In this document: piece after piece, positions 1 through 9,410 of the stretch | How positions within the stretch are numbered: the first letter of the stretch is position 1 | Layout of the letters: every line of letters begins with the position of its first letter | Origin: Chitinophagaceae bacterium BSSC1 | Lineage (GTDB): Bacteria > Bacteroidota > Bacteroidia > Chitinophagales > Chitinophagaceae | Direction of reading: 5' to 3' | DNA length: 64,000 bases | Assembly: GCA_002256435.1 (NCBI GenBank) | Contig: NKJC01000001.1 | Location: 1,736,001 to 1,800,000 of the forward strand | Translations under genes and position numbers: made by a program | The notes under the pieces: generated by a model | What the model was told of the DNA's origin: nothing | The model's database searches: none | What the model saw: the letters and a program-made list of their open reading frames with translations, nothing else

Positions 1-1119
1 TCTGGTGAACCGGCAGCAAGTGCTCCTGTAGTTAACACGCCCATTGTTGCGCCGCCCATTACAGATACTGTATATGTAGGAGACGGAAGTTCAAACCTTA
101 CCATCACAGGCAATTATAAATCAGGTACGTTGATTATTGTAAAACCTGGGGTTTATAATAAAGGTGGCGGGATCACCTTGGAACAATTGAACAATGTAAC
201 CGTACAACTATCTGGGGTGGTATTAGATGGATTGAGCCAGACTAAGGACGGATTTTACAACGTCTTATTCCTCAATAAACTGAATAATGTATTGGTGGTA
301 GGCGGAACAACCCAAAACAATGGCTACCGCATGATGTATATTAGTGGTCAATGCAAGAATGTCATTTTTTCTAGCCACAATTTTATCAATAATAATGAAG
401 GCGTTTTCTTTAATGCAGGCATTAAATGGGATGGAACGGATGCTACTTTGGGGCTACAAAATTTTGCCATTCGCAACTGCAATTTTATCAACTGTGGCAA
501 TTCCATTATTGGTACTTCTATGGATCAAAACACAGGTACTGTTACAGACCTAGTAAAGAATTTTGAAATCTCTGGATGTAAGTGGAAGGGTGGTAATCCT
601 GGAACAGCTATGTATTTTCCTGCAGTGGATAGTGCCATGGTATTCAATAACAGTATTGATAGTGTGAATATGAACTTGACCAATGATAATAGAATTTTTC
701 TCTTTATTGGTACCGCAGAGTTCTTTAATAATACTGCCAATATCTATCAAGGGCATGTGGCGGGTTTATGGTCCGTAAGTTTTGGAACAAAACCAAAGAC
801 CTCACATTTTTATAAAAACACTTGCAATGGTTCTTTAAAATATTCTGCCTTTGAATTTCAAGAATTTGCCATTTATAATATTCCTGGAAAGACCACTTAT
901 GGCGATTTAGAAGTAGTAGGCAATACATGTACAAATTTAAATACCCAACACCATACAGGATTTGACGCTAATTTTATTGACAACTATGAATACGGCATCA
1001 TGGGCGGTAAGGTTTCAGTAAAAGACAATGTGGGTAGAAATTTTTATGCTGCCCCTGCTCCTGGCGTATTTTGGAATTTAGCTAAGCCATCTATTGTAAG
1101 TGGCAATACTTATCAATAA
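1..1119 (+). CDS. Secreted right-handed beta-helix protein, 5' end outside window
   Basis: The frame is open from base 1, so the true start and any signal peptide lie off the left edge. The TTG at 130 is internal. About 372 residues are visible. The sequence is Asn-, Gly- and Val-rich with short repeating turns of the type 'NNVTVQLSGV', 'FNNT' and 'SGNTY', typical of parallel beta-helix (PbH1/pectate-lyase-like) folds. It aligns along its whole length with the next gene, including VGDGSSNLTITGNY near the N-terminus, the phrase NLTNDNRIFLF, FEFQEF, and the ending FWNLAKPSI followed by SGNTYQ. It is therefore a tandem paralogue. Beta-helix proteins often bind or cleave polysaccharide, but I see no recognisable catalytic signature, so substrate and activity are unknown. 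Confidence 0.85.
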   Translation, partial: SGEPAASAPVVNTPIVAPPITDTVYVGDGSSNLTITGNYKSGTLIIVKPGVYNKGGGITLEQLNNVTVQLSGVVLDGLSQTKDGFYNVLFLNKLNNVLVVGGTTQNNGYRMMYISGQCKNVIFSSHNFINNNEGVFFNAGIKWDGTDATLGLQNFAIRNCNFINCGNSIIGTSMDQNTGTVTDLVKNFEISGCKWKGGNPGTAMYFPAVDSAMVFNNSIDSVNMNLTNDNRIFLFIGTAEFFNNTANIYQGHVAGLWSVSFGTKPKTSHFYKNTCNGSLKYSAFEFQEFAIYNIPGKTTYGDLEVVGNTCTNLNTQHHTGFDANFIDNYEYGIMGGKVSVKDNVGRNFYAAPAPGVFWNLAKPSIVSGNTYQ

Positions 1120-1155
1120 CAGGATTGATTAAAAGTTGACGATTTCTTTTTATCC

Positions 1156-1381
1156 TTCTTGAAGCAAGATGCTATCAAGTTGTTTATATTTGAACCTGCA
1201 ACCGCTTCTTGGTTGCACGTTTTGTAACCCCCAACATTTTAACTAGGTCAACAGACAGGACTCTTTAAACAGTCCATTATTCAACCGTATTCAGCAATGA
1301 ACGGCGCGTAACCCCTTTGTCTTTTAATTCTGAATTGGACTGCTAGTCAGCCCTATTATTCATCTGTTAAAACAAGGAGTT
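1156..1381 (+). promoter_or_regulatory. Promoter and long structured 5' leader of the second beta-helix gene
   Basis: A perfect Bacteroidota -7 box, TATATTTG, lies at 1185-1192, with a TTG about 23 nt upstream as a weak -33. Transcription would begin near 1198, giving a leader of about 180 nt. The leader holds three small hairpins: TGCAACC/GGTTGCA (1197-1203 with 1211-1217), right at the predicted 5' end; GGACT/AGTCC (1258-1262 with 1271-1275); and GACT/AGTC (1338-1341 with 1345-1348). A purine-rich AAGGAG sits just before the ATG. No known riboswitch was recognised. Confidence 0.5.
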
Positions 1382-2557
1382 ATGAAAAAGTCCATCCTAT
1401 TATTACTGCCCATCATCTTATTGGCAGCTTGTCAAAAAGTCATTGAAACCACCGTAGAAGAACCTGTAACAGACAATATTGTCAGAGAATCAACTGCACT
1501 CAGAAACAGAACTGTGAATGTAGGTGATGGTAGTTCCAATTTGACCATCACCGGCAATTACGCTAGCGGAACAACCATTGTAGTGAAGCCAGGCACTTAT
1601 AATAAAGGTGGCGGCATTACCATTAAAAACATCTCTAATGTAACCATTCAATTAACTGGGGTAATACTAGATGGCTTAAATCAAACTCAGCCTGGATTCT
1701 ACAATGTGTTAGAATTAGAGAATCTGAAAAATGTAACCATCAAAGGAGGCACTACACAGAATTGTGGTTATAGACAACTTTATTTGACCAATAAAATAGA
1801 CGGGTTAGTGATTACAGGTCATGAGTTTAAAAATAATGCAGAAGGGATTTTCACTTCTGGTGGAACTGTTTGGGACGGAACAGATGCTACTGTTCCCTTT
1901 AAGAACATAGCTTTTAGACAATGCAGTTTTATCAATTGCGGTAGTTCTAGTATTGGGGGTAGTGTAGATAATAATACTGTTACAGATTTAGTACGCAAAT
2001 TTGAAATTTCTGCTTGTACTATTTCTGATGCCAATCCTGGAACAGCTTTTTATTTTCCAGCTATTGACAATGCCTTAGTATTTAATAATACCCTTGCAAG
2101 AATCAATTTGGGATTGACTAATGATAATCGCATTTTTCTGTTTACTGGAACTGCAGAATTTTATGGCAATAAAATTACCCAATACCAAGGACATCTAGCA
2201 GCAGCTTGGGCGGTTAGTTTTGGAACAGTTAAAAAGACTTCACATTTTTACAACAACAATTGTAATGGGTCTCTAAAATATTCTGCTTTTGAATTTCAAG
2301 AATTTGATAGACTAAATATTCCTGGAAAAACTAGTATCAGTGATTTAGTGGTTTCTGGAAATACCTGCGCCAATTTAAACACAGAGCACCATGATGAATT
2401 TGCAGCCAATTTTATAGATAACTATGAATATGGCTTAATGGGCGGTCATGTAAGTTTGCTCAATAATATTGGAAGCAATTTTTATCCAATTCCAGAGCCT
2501 AATGTGTTTTGGAATTTGGCAAAACCTTCAATAGCAACAGGTAATACCTATAGATAA
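1382..2557 (+). CDS. Lipoprotein with right-handed beta-helix repeats
   Basis: The 391-residue protein begins with a lipoprotein signal peptide: Met-Lys-Lys, a run of Leu/Ile, then the lipobox LAAC with Cys17 as the expected acylated residue. It should therefore be anchored in a membrane, probably the outer one. After a short linker, the region from about residue 45 to the end consists of irregular beta-helix coils (phrases such as NVTIQLTGVILDGL, NVTIKGGTTQN and SGNTCANLN). It is a close paralogue of the gene ending at 1119, which suggests local duplication. No catalytic residues can be assigned. A carbohydrate-binding, lyase-like or adhesive surface role is inference only. The ATG at 1382 is supported by the signal peptide and an upstream AAGGAG. 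Confidence 0.85.
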   Translation: MKKSILLLLPIILLAACQKVIETTVEEPVTDNIVRESTALRNRTVNVGDGSSNLTITGNYASGTTIVVKPGTYNKGGGITIKNISNVTIQLTGVILDGLNQTQPGFYNVLELENLKNVTIKGGTTQNCGYRQLYLTNKIDGLVITGHEFKNNAEGIFTSGGTVWDGTDATVPFKNIAFRQCSFINCGSSSIGGSVDNNTVTDLVRKFEISACTISDANPGTAFYFPAIDNALVFNNTLARINLGLTNDNRIFLFTGTAEFYGNKITQYQGHLAAAWAVSFGTVKKTSHFYNNNCNGSLKYSAFEFQEFDRLNIPGKTSISDLVVSGNTCANLNTEHHDEFAANFIDNYEYGLMGGHVSLLNNIGSNFYPIPEPNVFWNLAKPSIATGNTYR

Positions 2558-2583
2558 ATCAATCATATCATTAGATTTATTTC

Positions 2584-2621
2584 AATGAACCTTTGGTGAC
2601 TAAACTAATCAAAGGTTCATT
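2584..2621. terminator. Bidirectional rho-independent terminator
   Basis: A perfect 12-bp stem pairs AATGAACCTTTG (2584-2595) with CAAAGGTTCATT (2610-2621). T-rich sequence follows on the plus side and A/T-rich sequence on the other. It lies between convergent genes and overlaps the stop of the minus-strand GMC gene. Confidence 0.7.
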
Positions 2622-4279
2622 TTCTTTAACTCCGTTACAGCAAAATCACAAGCCCTAGCAGTCAATGCCATATAGGTTAGGGATGGATTTTGACAGCCCG
2701 ATGAAGCCATACAAGCGCCATCTGTGATAAAGACGTTTTTGGCTTCGTGTAATTGGTTGTGTTCGTTTAAAACAGATGTCTTTGGATCCTTTCCCATTCT
2801 GGCTGTTCCCATTTCATGAACAGCTGATCCGGGTGGATTTCTGTAATCCATGATGGTTACATTTTTCATTCCTGCAGCTTCCAACATTTCAGCAGCAGTT
2901 TTGATTCCATCTTGACGCATGGCGTTTTCATTGTCTCCATATTCTAAAGAGATATGTAAAATGGGAAGCCCCCATTGGTCTTTTTTCTCCTTGTCAAATG
3001 TGATCCCATTTTTTTCATTGGGAAGAGTTTCTCCATAAGTACCCAAAATCATTTCCCAAAGCCCTGGTGTGCTAATACTTTCTTTGAATCCTGCACCAAA
3101 ATCATCGGCTCCCATTTTTTCATTCCATCCCAATCTCTGTCCAGCACCTTGGTAACCAAAACCTCTTACATAATCTGTTCGCATAGAATCAGGACCCAGA
3201 TTTCTAAATCTTGGTACATAAATACCAAAAGCCCTTCTGCCTTGATAGTAATTGTCTTTTAATCCAGGATGTTCTCCCTTTGCTCCTGAAAAAGTAAAAT
3301 GATCCATTAAATTCTTTCCTACTTGTCCGCTGGCATTTCCAATTCCGTTGGGATGTTCCTTGGTTACAGACCTCAGTAGAATAGCAGCTGTATTAATGGT
3401 AGATGCGTTTAAGAAAATGATCTTGGAAAAATATTCTCTGGTCTGTTTGGTTTCTGCATCTATGACAGTTACACCAGTTACTTTGCTTTTCTTGGCATCC
3501 CATATTAAACTAACCACTACGGAATTTGGAATGATGGTTAGGTTGCCAGTTAAAGCAGCAGCAGGAAGTGTTGCGGCGTTGCTACTAAAATATCCACTAA
3601 AGGGACAACCTCTTTCACATAGATTTCTAGATTGACAAGGTCCTCTACCATTCCATCCTCTGGAAAGATTGGCTACCCTTGCAATGGTAACTATTCTGTC
3701 TTTGTATTTGGCCTTTGTCTTTTGTGCAAAATCTGCTTCTACACAATTCAAATCAAAGGGTGGCAGAAACTTGCCATCGGGCAATTGGGGTAAGCCTTCT
3801 AAATTGCCACTCACTCCAATATATTGTTCTACATAGTCATACCATGGTGCAATGTCTTTGTACCTTATGGGCCAGTCTACGCCGTGTCCATCTTTGGCAT
3901 TGGCTTCAAAGTCTAAATCGCTCCAGCGATAACATTGCCTGCCCCAGGTTAATGATCTGCCCCCAACTTGGTAACCACGCACCCAACTAAAAGGAGTGTC
4001 TTGTATGTAAGGGTGTTGGCTGTCGTTGACAAAAAAATGTTTACTGCCTTGGTTGTAAACCCTGCTTTGAATAGGGCTTTCAGCCACATCACTCATGGGA
4101 TTGGCCAAATGGTATTTGAACTCCCAAGGGTCCATGCTGGCAGTTTTGTAATCCTTGATATGTTCTACATTGGGTCCGCGTTCTAGGACCAAGGTTTTTA
4201 ATCCTTTTTCACAAAGTTCTTTTGCGGCCCAACCACCACTGATTCCAGAGCCAACTACAATAGCATCATATTCTTGCAT
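2609..4279 (-). CDS. GMC-family FAD-dependent oxidoreductase (gluconate 2-dehydrogenase large-subunit type)
   Basis: The 556-residue protein starts with an FAD-binding Rossmann motif, VVGSGISGGWAA (residues 8-19), followed by the Glu of VLERGP, which normally binds ADP-ribose. The C-terminal GMC_oxred_C part carries HEMGTARMG and CQNPSLTYMALT, which supply the conserved catalytic His and Asn. A Cys-rich stretch (CQSRNLCERGC) sits mid-protein, as in bacterial membrane-associated sugar and polyol dehydrogenases. It lacks a signal peptide and follows the subunit-3 gene by 18 bp, so the pair probably forms a complex exported through the Tat signal of the small subunit. A cytochrome c subunit, common in this family, is not adjacent. 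The substrate, a sugar or alcohol, cannot be specified. Confidence 0.88.
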   Translation of the reverse strand: MQEYDAIVVGSGISGGWAAKELCEKGLKTLVLERGPNVEHIKDYKTASMDPWEFKYHLANPMSDVAESPIQSRVYNQGSKHFFVNDSQHPYIQDTPFSWVRGYQVGGRSLTWGRQCYRWSDLDFEANAKDGHGVDWPIRYKDIAPWYDYVEQYIGVSGNLEGLPQLPDGKFLPPFDLNCVEADFAQKTKAKYKDRIVTIARVANLSRGWNGRGPCQSRNLCERGCPFSGYFSSNAATLPAAALTGNLTIIPNSVVVSLIWDAKKSKVTGVTVIDAETKQTREYFSKIIFLNASTINTAAILLRSVTKEHPNGIGNASGQVGKNLMDHFTFSGAKGEHPGLKDNYYQGRRAFGIYVPRFRNLGPDSMRTDYVRGFGYQGAGQRLGWNEKMGADDFGAGFKESISTPGLWEMILGTYGETLPNEKNGITFDKEKKDQWGLPILHISLEYGDNENAMRQDGIKTAAEMLEAAGMKNVTIMDYRNPPGSAVHEMGTARMGKDPKTSVLNEHNQLHEAKNVFITDGACMASSGCQNPSLTYMALTARACDFAVTELKKMNL

Positions 4280-4297
4280 ACAACAGCGTTTATGGAT

Positions 4298-4873
4298 TTA
4301 TTTGGTTGCCCAAGATTTTTGTCCTTTGGTTAAAGTAGTACAGCCAATATAGGGTCCAGGTACTGGCAAATAAGCAAGTCCTTGGGTGGCGCCTAATTGA
4401 GAAGTACAATATCCTGTAACCGTATATTCTTTGAGTGTGGTAAAGAAGGATTTACCCAAAAACTTGTTTTGCGCTTTTCCAATAATGCCTTTATAGGGTT
4501 TGCCCTTTTCTTGAAAATGTTTCATAACAACAACCTGTTCTTCAACAGTACAGGTTTCATAAGACTTATTGTATTTGTCTTGGGTATATTGTTCCAAGTC
4601 TTTTAAACCGTCTATGAATTTGTTTTGAGTTTTTTTATCTGTACAGTCTTTGACCATATCCAATAAGTACTGACCAACTCCTGCTTCTTTGGCACCAGGT
4701 GTATCAGTTTTGGGAATAATGGTCTCAGCTAAAGCCGATAATAAATTCAATTTACCACCTAGATAACTTAGGTCTGGGGCATGGTTTAATTGGTACCATT
4801 TTAAGCCTCCCAAGCTTGCAGCGGTGCCACCGCCAGCTAATAATAATAAACCAATCGCTTTCCTTCTTTTCAT
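4298..4873 (-). CDS. Gluconate 2-dehydrogenase subunit 3 family protein
   Basis: The 191-residue protein has an N-terminal twin-arginine-like leader: MKRRKAIGLLLL followed by a Gly/Ala-rich hydrophobic segment. The mature part resembles the small third subunit of flavin dehydrogenases, including the early phrase LSALAETIIPKTDTPGAKEAG, which is characteristic of that family. It lies directly upstream of the GMC flavoprotein gene on the same strand. The inferred role is to escort the flavoprotein to the periplasm and tether it there. The family assignment rests on sequence resemblance and context and is fairly secure; the substrate is unknown. Confidence 0.82.
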   Translation of the reverse strand: MKRRKAIGLLLLAGGGTAASLGGLKWYQLNHAPDLSYLGGKLNLLSALAETIIPKTDTPGAKEAGVGQYLLDMVKDCTDKKTQNKFIDGLKDLEQYTQDKYNKSYETCTVEEQVVVMKHFQEKGKPYKGIIGKAQNKFLGKSFFTTLKEYTVTGYCTSQLGATQGLAYLPVPGPYIGCTTLTKGQKSWATK

Positions 4874-4961
4874 TGGATTACAGTTTTGGGTATATCCAAT
4901 TAAAGTTACTGATAATATCTATTAGACACTAGTTCAATCAGCTACTTTCAATTGGAGTTGA

Positions 4962-6770
4962 TTATTTACCTAAGTCATAAAAACGCCAGTTGGTGCTGAA
5001 GTCTTTTTTAATAGGTTGGTTGGTAATAATGGCTCTCAATAGTTCAATTGGCATACTACCTTCTGAGTAGATAGCGTCATTGTATTGTTTCAGGGTCAGT
5101 TTCTTTCTGGTATCTACCAATTCTTTTTTCATGGCATACAATTGCATACCTCCTGTCATATAAGCCAATTGGTATAAGGGAGGATAGCTGCCTACAAATG
5201 ACCTACGTACTTCTCCTTCTGCATTTGCTTTTTCAAATCCAACACGGTCTACTAAAAAGTCTACGCATTGTTTGGGTGTCCAATTACCCAGATGAAAATT
5301 CAAAGAGAAAATTATTCTAGCGCAACGGTGCATTCTCCAAAATAACATTCCAATGCGTTCTTCAGGTGTTCTAGGAAATTTTAAATCCCATAATAAGAGC
5401 TCCCAATACAGCGCACTACCTTCTACCCAAAATGGGGTATTGGTACCTAATAAGTCTCTTCTATACACTTTGTTTCTAGCAGACATATAACCCTGTAAGT
5501 GGTGACCAGCAATTAGTTCATGGTGAACCGTAGCCCTTGAAAAAGCAGGGTTATTACCACGCATACTCATTAGTTTTTCTTCATAACCCATAGTGCTGGT
5601 GGGATAAGAAATGGTCAGTGTTTCACCTCCTGTAAAAAAAGGATTAACCAATTGTTGTTCTGGACTCATCATCATCACCCTCCAGCTTTCTTCAGATAGT
5701 TCAGGAATAGTGAGTAAATTATTCTTCTTCAAAAAGTCTACGGACTGTTTGTAGAGTTCATACATTTCTTGAGGCTGTTTGCCTGGCTCCACAAAAGTAT
5801 TTTTCACTTTTTCTTGAGCAGCTTTCCAATTAGTACCAAAGCCCATTTCTTTGGATGCTTTTAATAACTCAGCATCGCAATAAGCAAATTCTTTATTGGC
5901 AATTTCTATTAATTCTTCAGGCGTATAGGGAATGTATTCTCTTTTTAATTGTCTAACCAATTCATCTCTACCTACAGAAATGCCCGTAATACCACTGCCA
6001 TCATCCTTGGGTTTGGCATCCATATTCTTGCCCTTACCCCTGAGTGCGGTTGCATAAGAAGCCAAACTGCTGTCTAAATCGGAATAGGTTTTGGGTACCC
6101 ACCAACTATACATGGGGTCATATCCATTGTAAAAATCAAAGGTATTTTTTAGTGCAAACTGCAATGCTTTCACCGCATCAATAGCTAGTGAAGCAAGCTT
6201 GCTATCCATGGGTTCTTCTTTTTGTAAATCGGTTTTAGCCTTTTGAACCGTTTTAATAATGCCATTCATGTCTTTGGCAACAGCTTCTCCATTTACATTC
6301 AAACCCCTTCTGCGTGGTTTTTCTAAATTGTAGATATTATCTGAGAAGGGTAGTAGTCTAGTAATTTTGGCATAGGCTTCATTCTCTTTGATCAAAGCGT
6401 CTTTGGCATCATCAACCACTCTTTTAAACAAGATATAATCAACCTTTCCATAGATGCTAATCTTGTCAAAATTAATAGCGTCCATTTTTTTCTCATAGTC
6501 TGCTATCAATTCTAACATCCTCGCTCTTCTTTCCGGAGAATTATAAGTGGCATTAAATTGTTGTCCACCTCTACCACCACCACCAAAACCAAAACTGGGC
6601 GATGTGGCATAGAAACGAGTGATATTACCCATATCGGCTCGGTACTGAACCATCAAATCATGTAATTCACTGCTTTGCAAATACAAACTGCTATTACTTG
6701 GTTGGCTGTTAACATGCTGGGTCAACAAAATACCAACCAGCAGTAACACTTGTAGGATCATTTTTTTCAT
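4962..6770 (-). CDS. DUF885 family secreted metallopeptidase-like protein
   Basis: I place the start at the ATG at 6770, six codons inside the longest frame, because it begins a good signal peptide (MKKMILQVLLLVG...HVNS); the protein is then about 602 residues. The hallmark is HELIAGHHLQGY, the DUF885 metal-binding signature. That signature usually reads HExxPGHHLQ, so here the Pro is Ala. A Gly-rich patch (GFGGGGRGGQQ) near residue 60 is a low-complexity insertion. DUF885 proteins are predicted zinc-dependent peptidases, mostly uncharacterised. It is the first gene of a minus-strand run with the dehydrogenase pair (88 bp gap), but no functional link is evident. Confidence 0.8.
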   Translation of the reverse strand: MKKMILQVLLLVGILLTQHVNSQPSNSSLYLQSSELHDLMVQYRADMGNITRFYATSPSFGFGGGGRGGQQFNATYNSPERRARMLELIADYEKKMDAINFDKISIYGKVDYILFKRVVDDAKDALIKENEAYAKITRLLPFSDNIYNLEKPRRRGLNVNGEAVAKDMNGIIKTVQKAKTDLQKEEPMDSKLASLAIDAVKALQFALKNTFDFYNGYDPMYSWWVPKTYSDLDSSLASYATALRGKGKNMDAKPKDDGSGITGISVGRDELVRQLKREYIPYTPEELIEIANKEFAYCDAELLKASKEMGFGTNWKAAQEKVKNTFVEPGKQPQEMYELYKQSVDFLKKNNLLTIPELSEESWRVMMMSPEQQLVNPFFTGGETLTISYPTSTMGYEEKLMSMRGNNPAFSRATVHHELIAGHHLQGYMSARNKVYRRDLLGTNTPFWVEGSALYWELLLWDLKFPRTPEERIGMLFWRMHRCARIIFSLNFHLGNWTPKQCVDFLVDRVGFEKANAEGEVRRSFVGSYPPLYQLAYMTGGMQLYAMKKELVDTRKKLTLKQYNDAIYSEGSMPIELLRAIITNQPIKKDFSTNWRFYDLGK

Positions 6771-6877
6771 GGCTTGAATATAAATCATGTCAATTAGATT
6801 TTTGCACTAAAATCGGTGGGAAAGCCAAGAAATTAGATTCATGTAACTTACAGCTACTATTGAAGTCAAAATGCAAT

Positions 6878-8218
6878 ATGAAACAATTACTAATTACCCT
6901 GTTTTCTTTGATTCCTATTTTTGGACTATTGGCTCAATCTAATTCCAAGACCAAACCCAATATTGTTTTCCTATTGGTAGACGATATGGGTTATGGAGAA
7001 TGCGGATTCAATGGAGGTAAAACCATCAAAACCCCAGTGATTGATCAACTAGCAGCAGGCGGAGCTATTTTAGAAAATAATTATGTACAACCAGTTTGTT
7101 CACCTACTAGGTCTTGTTTGTTAACTGGCCGATACCCTACTCATACAGGGGTGTACGGTATCATCGCCCCAGGCGCAGTTGGCCTTCCCTTGAATGAAAG
7201 AACACTAGCTACGGCATTGAAAGAAGCCGGCTACACTACGGCAATTTTGGGTAAATGGCATTTGGGTGAAACTGAAAAACAATACCAACCCAATGCCAGA
7301 GGATTTGATTACCAATACGGGCATTTTTTTGGCAATATTGATTACTTCAATCATACAAGAAATGAAGTCCCAGATTGGTATCGCAACGGCGTTCCAATTA
7401 AAGAGGAGGGTTATTCTACACAGTTAATTGCCAAAGAAGCATGTAAGTTTATTGAGACCAATGGTCATCAAAAACCGTTTTTTTTATACGTTCCATTTAA
7501 TGGCATACATGCACCCTTTCAGGTTCCAGATGCCTATTTAAAAGCCTATCCCAACTTAAGTGGAAACAGACAGAAGCTTGCGGGCATGTTGGCTGCGGTA
7601 GATGAAGCCATTGGTCAAATTCTGCAATCCTTAGAAAAATCAGGCATGAGAGATAATACCATTATTGTTTTTTCAAGTGATAATGGGGCATCACAGCCCG
7701 GTGATAATACACCGCTTCGCGATTATAAAGCTACTGTCTATGAAGGAGGTATTAGAGGGGCTGCCTTTGTTAATTGGCCAGGAAAAGTAGCTGCTCAGCA
7801 ACGCATTAAAGAACCTATGCACACAGTTGATTGGTATCCTACTTTAATTGGATTAGCGGGTGGTTCTTTAAAACAAACATTACCTATTGATGGATTAAAT
7901 GTTTGGCCCATGATTGCGCAGCAAAAAGCATCTCCTCATGAAGCCATTTTATCTGTCTCTAACCGAGGAACCAGCCTTGCGGCTATTCGCATGGGCGATT
8001 GGAAATTGATTGTATTAGACATGACTGGGATTGCTGTGGGTAGTAAAATCAGCAGTAGATATGAACCTGTTGCACTGTTTAATTTGGCAGATGACCCCAG
8101 TGAGAAAAAGAATTTGGCAACAGCACAACCAGAAAAAGTTGCTATGCTTCAGACCAAGCTAAAACAATTGTTAGCAGGTGCAGTGCCTTCTATTACCAAA
8201 GAAAATGCGGTAGAATAA
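6878..8218 (+). CDS. Secreted arylsulfatase-type sulfatase
   Basis: I choose the ATG at 6878 over an upstream TTG because it opens a signal peptide ending LLAQ (446 residues). The sulfatase fold is clear. The metal-binding LLVDDMGYGECG comes first. The maturation motif CSPTRS follows, whose Cys (residue 74 from this start) becomes formylglycine, and then LTGRYP with GKWHLG further on. FSSDNGA supplies the second metal-site Asp-Asn. It therefore hydrolyses a sulfate ester, probably on a polysaccharide or other organic sulfate, outside the cytoplasm. It needs a formylglycine-generating enzyme or anSME that is not in this window. It is divergent from the DUF885 gene, with about 107 bp between the starts, and convergent with the SDR gene. 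Confidence 0.9.
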   Translation: MKQLLITLFSLIPIFGLLAQSNSKTKPNIVFLLVDDMGYGECGFNGGKTIKTPVIDQLAAGGAILENNYVQPVCSPTRSCLLTGRYPTHTGVYGIIAPGAVGLPLNERTLATALKEAGYTTAILGKWHLGETEKQYQPNARGFDYQYGHFFGNIDYFNHTRNEVPDWYRNGVPIKEEGYSTQLIAKEACKFIETNGHQKPFFLYVPFNGIHAPFQVPDAYLKAYPNLSGNRQKLAGMLAAVDEAIGQILQSLEKSGMRDNTIIVFSSDNGASQPGDNTPLRDYKATVYEGGIRGAAFVNWPGKVAAQQRIKEPMHTVDWYPTLIGLAGGSLKQTLPIDGLNVWPMIAQQKASPHEAILSVSNRGTSLAAIRMGDWKLIVLDMTGIAVGSKISSRYEPVALFNLADDPSEKKNLATAQPEKVAMLQTKLKQLLAGAVPSITKENAVE

Positions 8219-8223
8219 AAAGC

Positions 8224-8895
8224 TTACCAGTCACAGGCTGAATTTGTTTCCACATTCCAGAAAATCCCTGTTTTAAAATTGCTGCAAACAAATTCAAAGA
8301 TCATGGCTGCCGATTCTTCAGGAGCATATCTTCCTTTTGTATTGTCTCCGGAGATATTGGTTCTAACCCAGCCTGGATGCAGGGTTGCAATTTGAAATTG
8401 CCCAGCATACCTATTGGTCAAGATTTTGGTATACATGTTTAGAGCGGTCTTAGACATTCTATAAGCTACGGAATCAGTACCAACACATTGTTCAATAGAA
8501 CCCATCTTAGAAGAGACATTGATCAATTTGGCACTAGGAGCTAGATGTTTAATCATTGCTTCTGTAAAAAAAACTTGACCTTTTACATTCACGTCAAAGG
8601 TTTGGTCAAAACTCTTTTCTTCAGGAAAGCTTGTACCCAGATCGGGTCCAATACCGGCATTATTGATCAAAATGCCAAGTTTTGTTCCCTTGCTGGCTAT
8701 TTGGGCTTCAAAGGTTTTGATACTTTCCATTTGAGTAAGGTCAAGTGCCATTGCTTCAAATGATGGATGGCTGATTTCTATATTTCCAGAACGGCATGTT
8801 CCCAAAACCTGATAACCTTGTTCAAGAAATAATAGCGCTAAGGCTTTTCCAATCCCTTGACTGGCACCAGTGATCAGAACGTTTTTATTTGGCAT
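8224..8895 (-). CDS. Short-chain dehydrogenase/reductase
   Basis: This classical SDR has 223 residues, slightly short for the family. The NAD(P)-binding motif TGASQGIGKAL is at residues 9-19, and NNAG follows near residue 87. The catalytic motif reads YRMSK (Tyr and Lys), preceded by the Ser of INVSS. PGWVRT matches the usual post-catalytic loop. It resembles bacterial carbonyl reductase/CsgA-like SDRs, but the substrate cannot be predicted. It is separated from the upstream small gene by 6 bp, so the two are probably co-transcribed. It ends 5 bp from the convergent sulfatase gene. Confidence 0.88.
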   Translation of the reverse strand: MPNKNVLITGASQGIGKALALLFLEQGYQVLGTCRSGNIEISHPSFEAMALDLTQMESIKTFEAQIASKGTKLGILINNAGIGPDLGTSFPEEKSFDQTFDVNVKGQVFFTEAMIKHLAPSAKLINVSSKMGSIEQCVGTDSVAYRMSKTALNMYTKILTNRYAGQFQIATLHPGWVRTNISGDNTKGRYAPEESAAMIFEFVCSNFKTGIFWNVETNSACDW

Positions 8896-8901
8896 AGTAG
8901 T

Positions 8902-9294
8902 TTAGTCTAAAATGGGTAAGATGGTATCTAAGTCAATAATAGATTCATTCAAAGGATTCAAACTCTTGTCTGCAAGAACGGTCCCCAATTTTCTAAAATC
9001 AAATTTCTCCGTAAAATTGGCAAAAGCATTTCTAATCATTCTAATTAGTTCCATCTTGGTTACCTGATCTTCTAAGTCTATCACATAAGATTGTTCACCA
9101 ACTATTTCTAAAAGCAGAACGCCATCTAAACTAAACTTACAAGTAAAACGCATGGCGATTCCTTTTTTGGTAGCAGCCCTTTTGCGCATCACGTCAAAAT
9201 CAGTATGTGAAATAATTTTGGAATCAGTTGCAATGGGTTTTACCGGGGGATGGTAATTCCATGTACTTATTTCCATAGGTGTTTGTTCAATCAT
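8902..9294 (-). CDS. Conserved-looking cytosolic protein of unknown function
   Basis: The 130-residue protein has no signal peptide or membrane segment. It is Met-, Lys- and Ile-rich, with a mixed alpha/beta pattern and an acidic C-terminus ending DLDTILPILD. I do not recognise the family. It lies 6 bp upstream of the SDR gene and is very likely in the same transcript, which is the only functional clue. Confidence 0.65.
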   Translation of the reverse strand: MIEQTPMEISTWNYHPPVKPIATDSKIISHTDFDVMRKRAATKKGIAMRFTCKFSLDGVLLLEIVGEQSYVIDLEDQVTKMELIRMIRNAFANFTEKFDFRKLGTVLADKSLNPLNESIIDLDTILPILD

Positions 9295-9410
9295 AATGTT
9301 TGTTTAATACCAGCACAAAGATAGGGGCAATGTTTTTCAACAAGACTAGCATTTGAATCTTATCTGTTATTTTTTAACTATGTTTGGAATCCATAACCCC
9401 TAAATAACCT

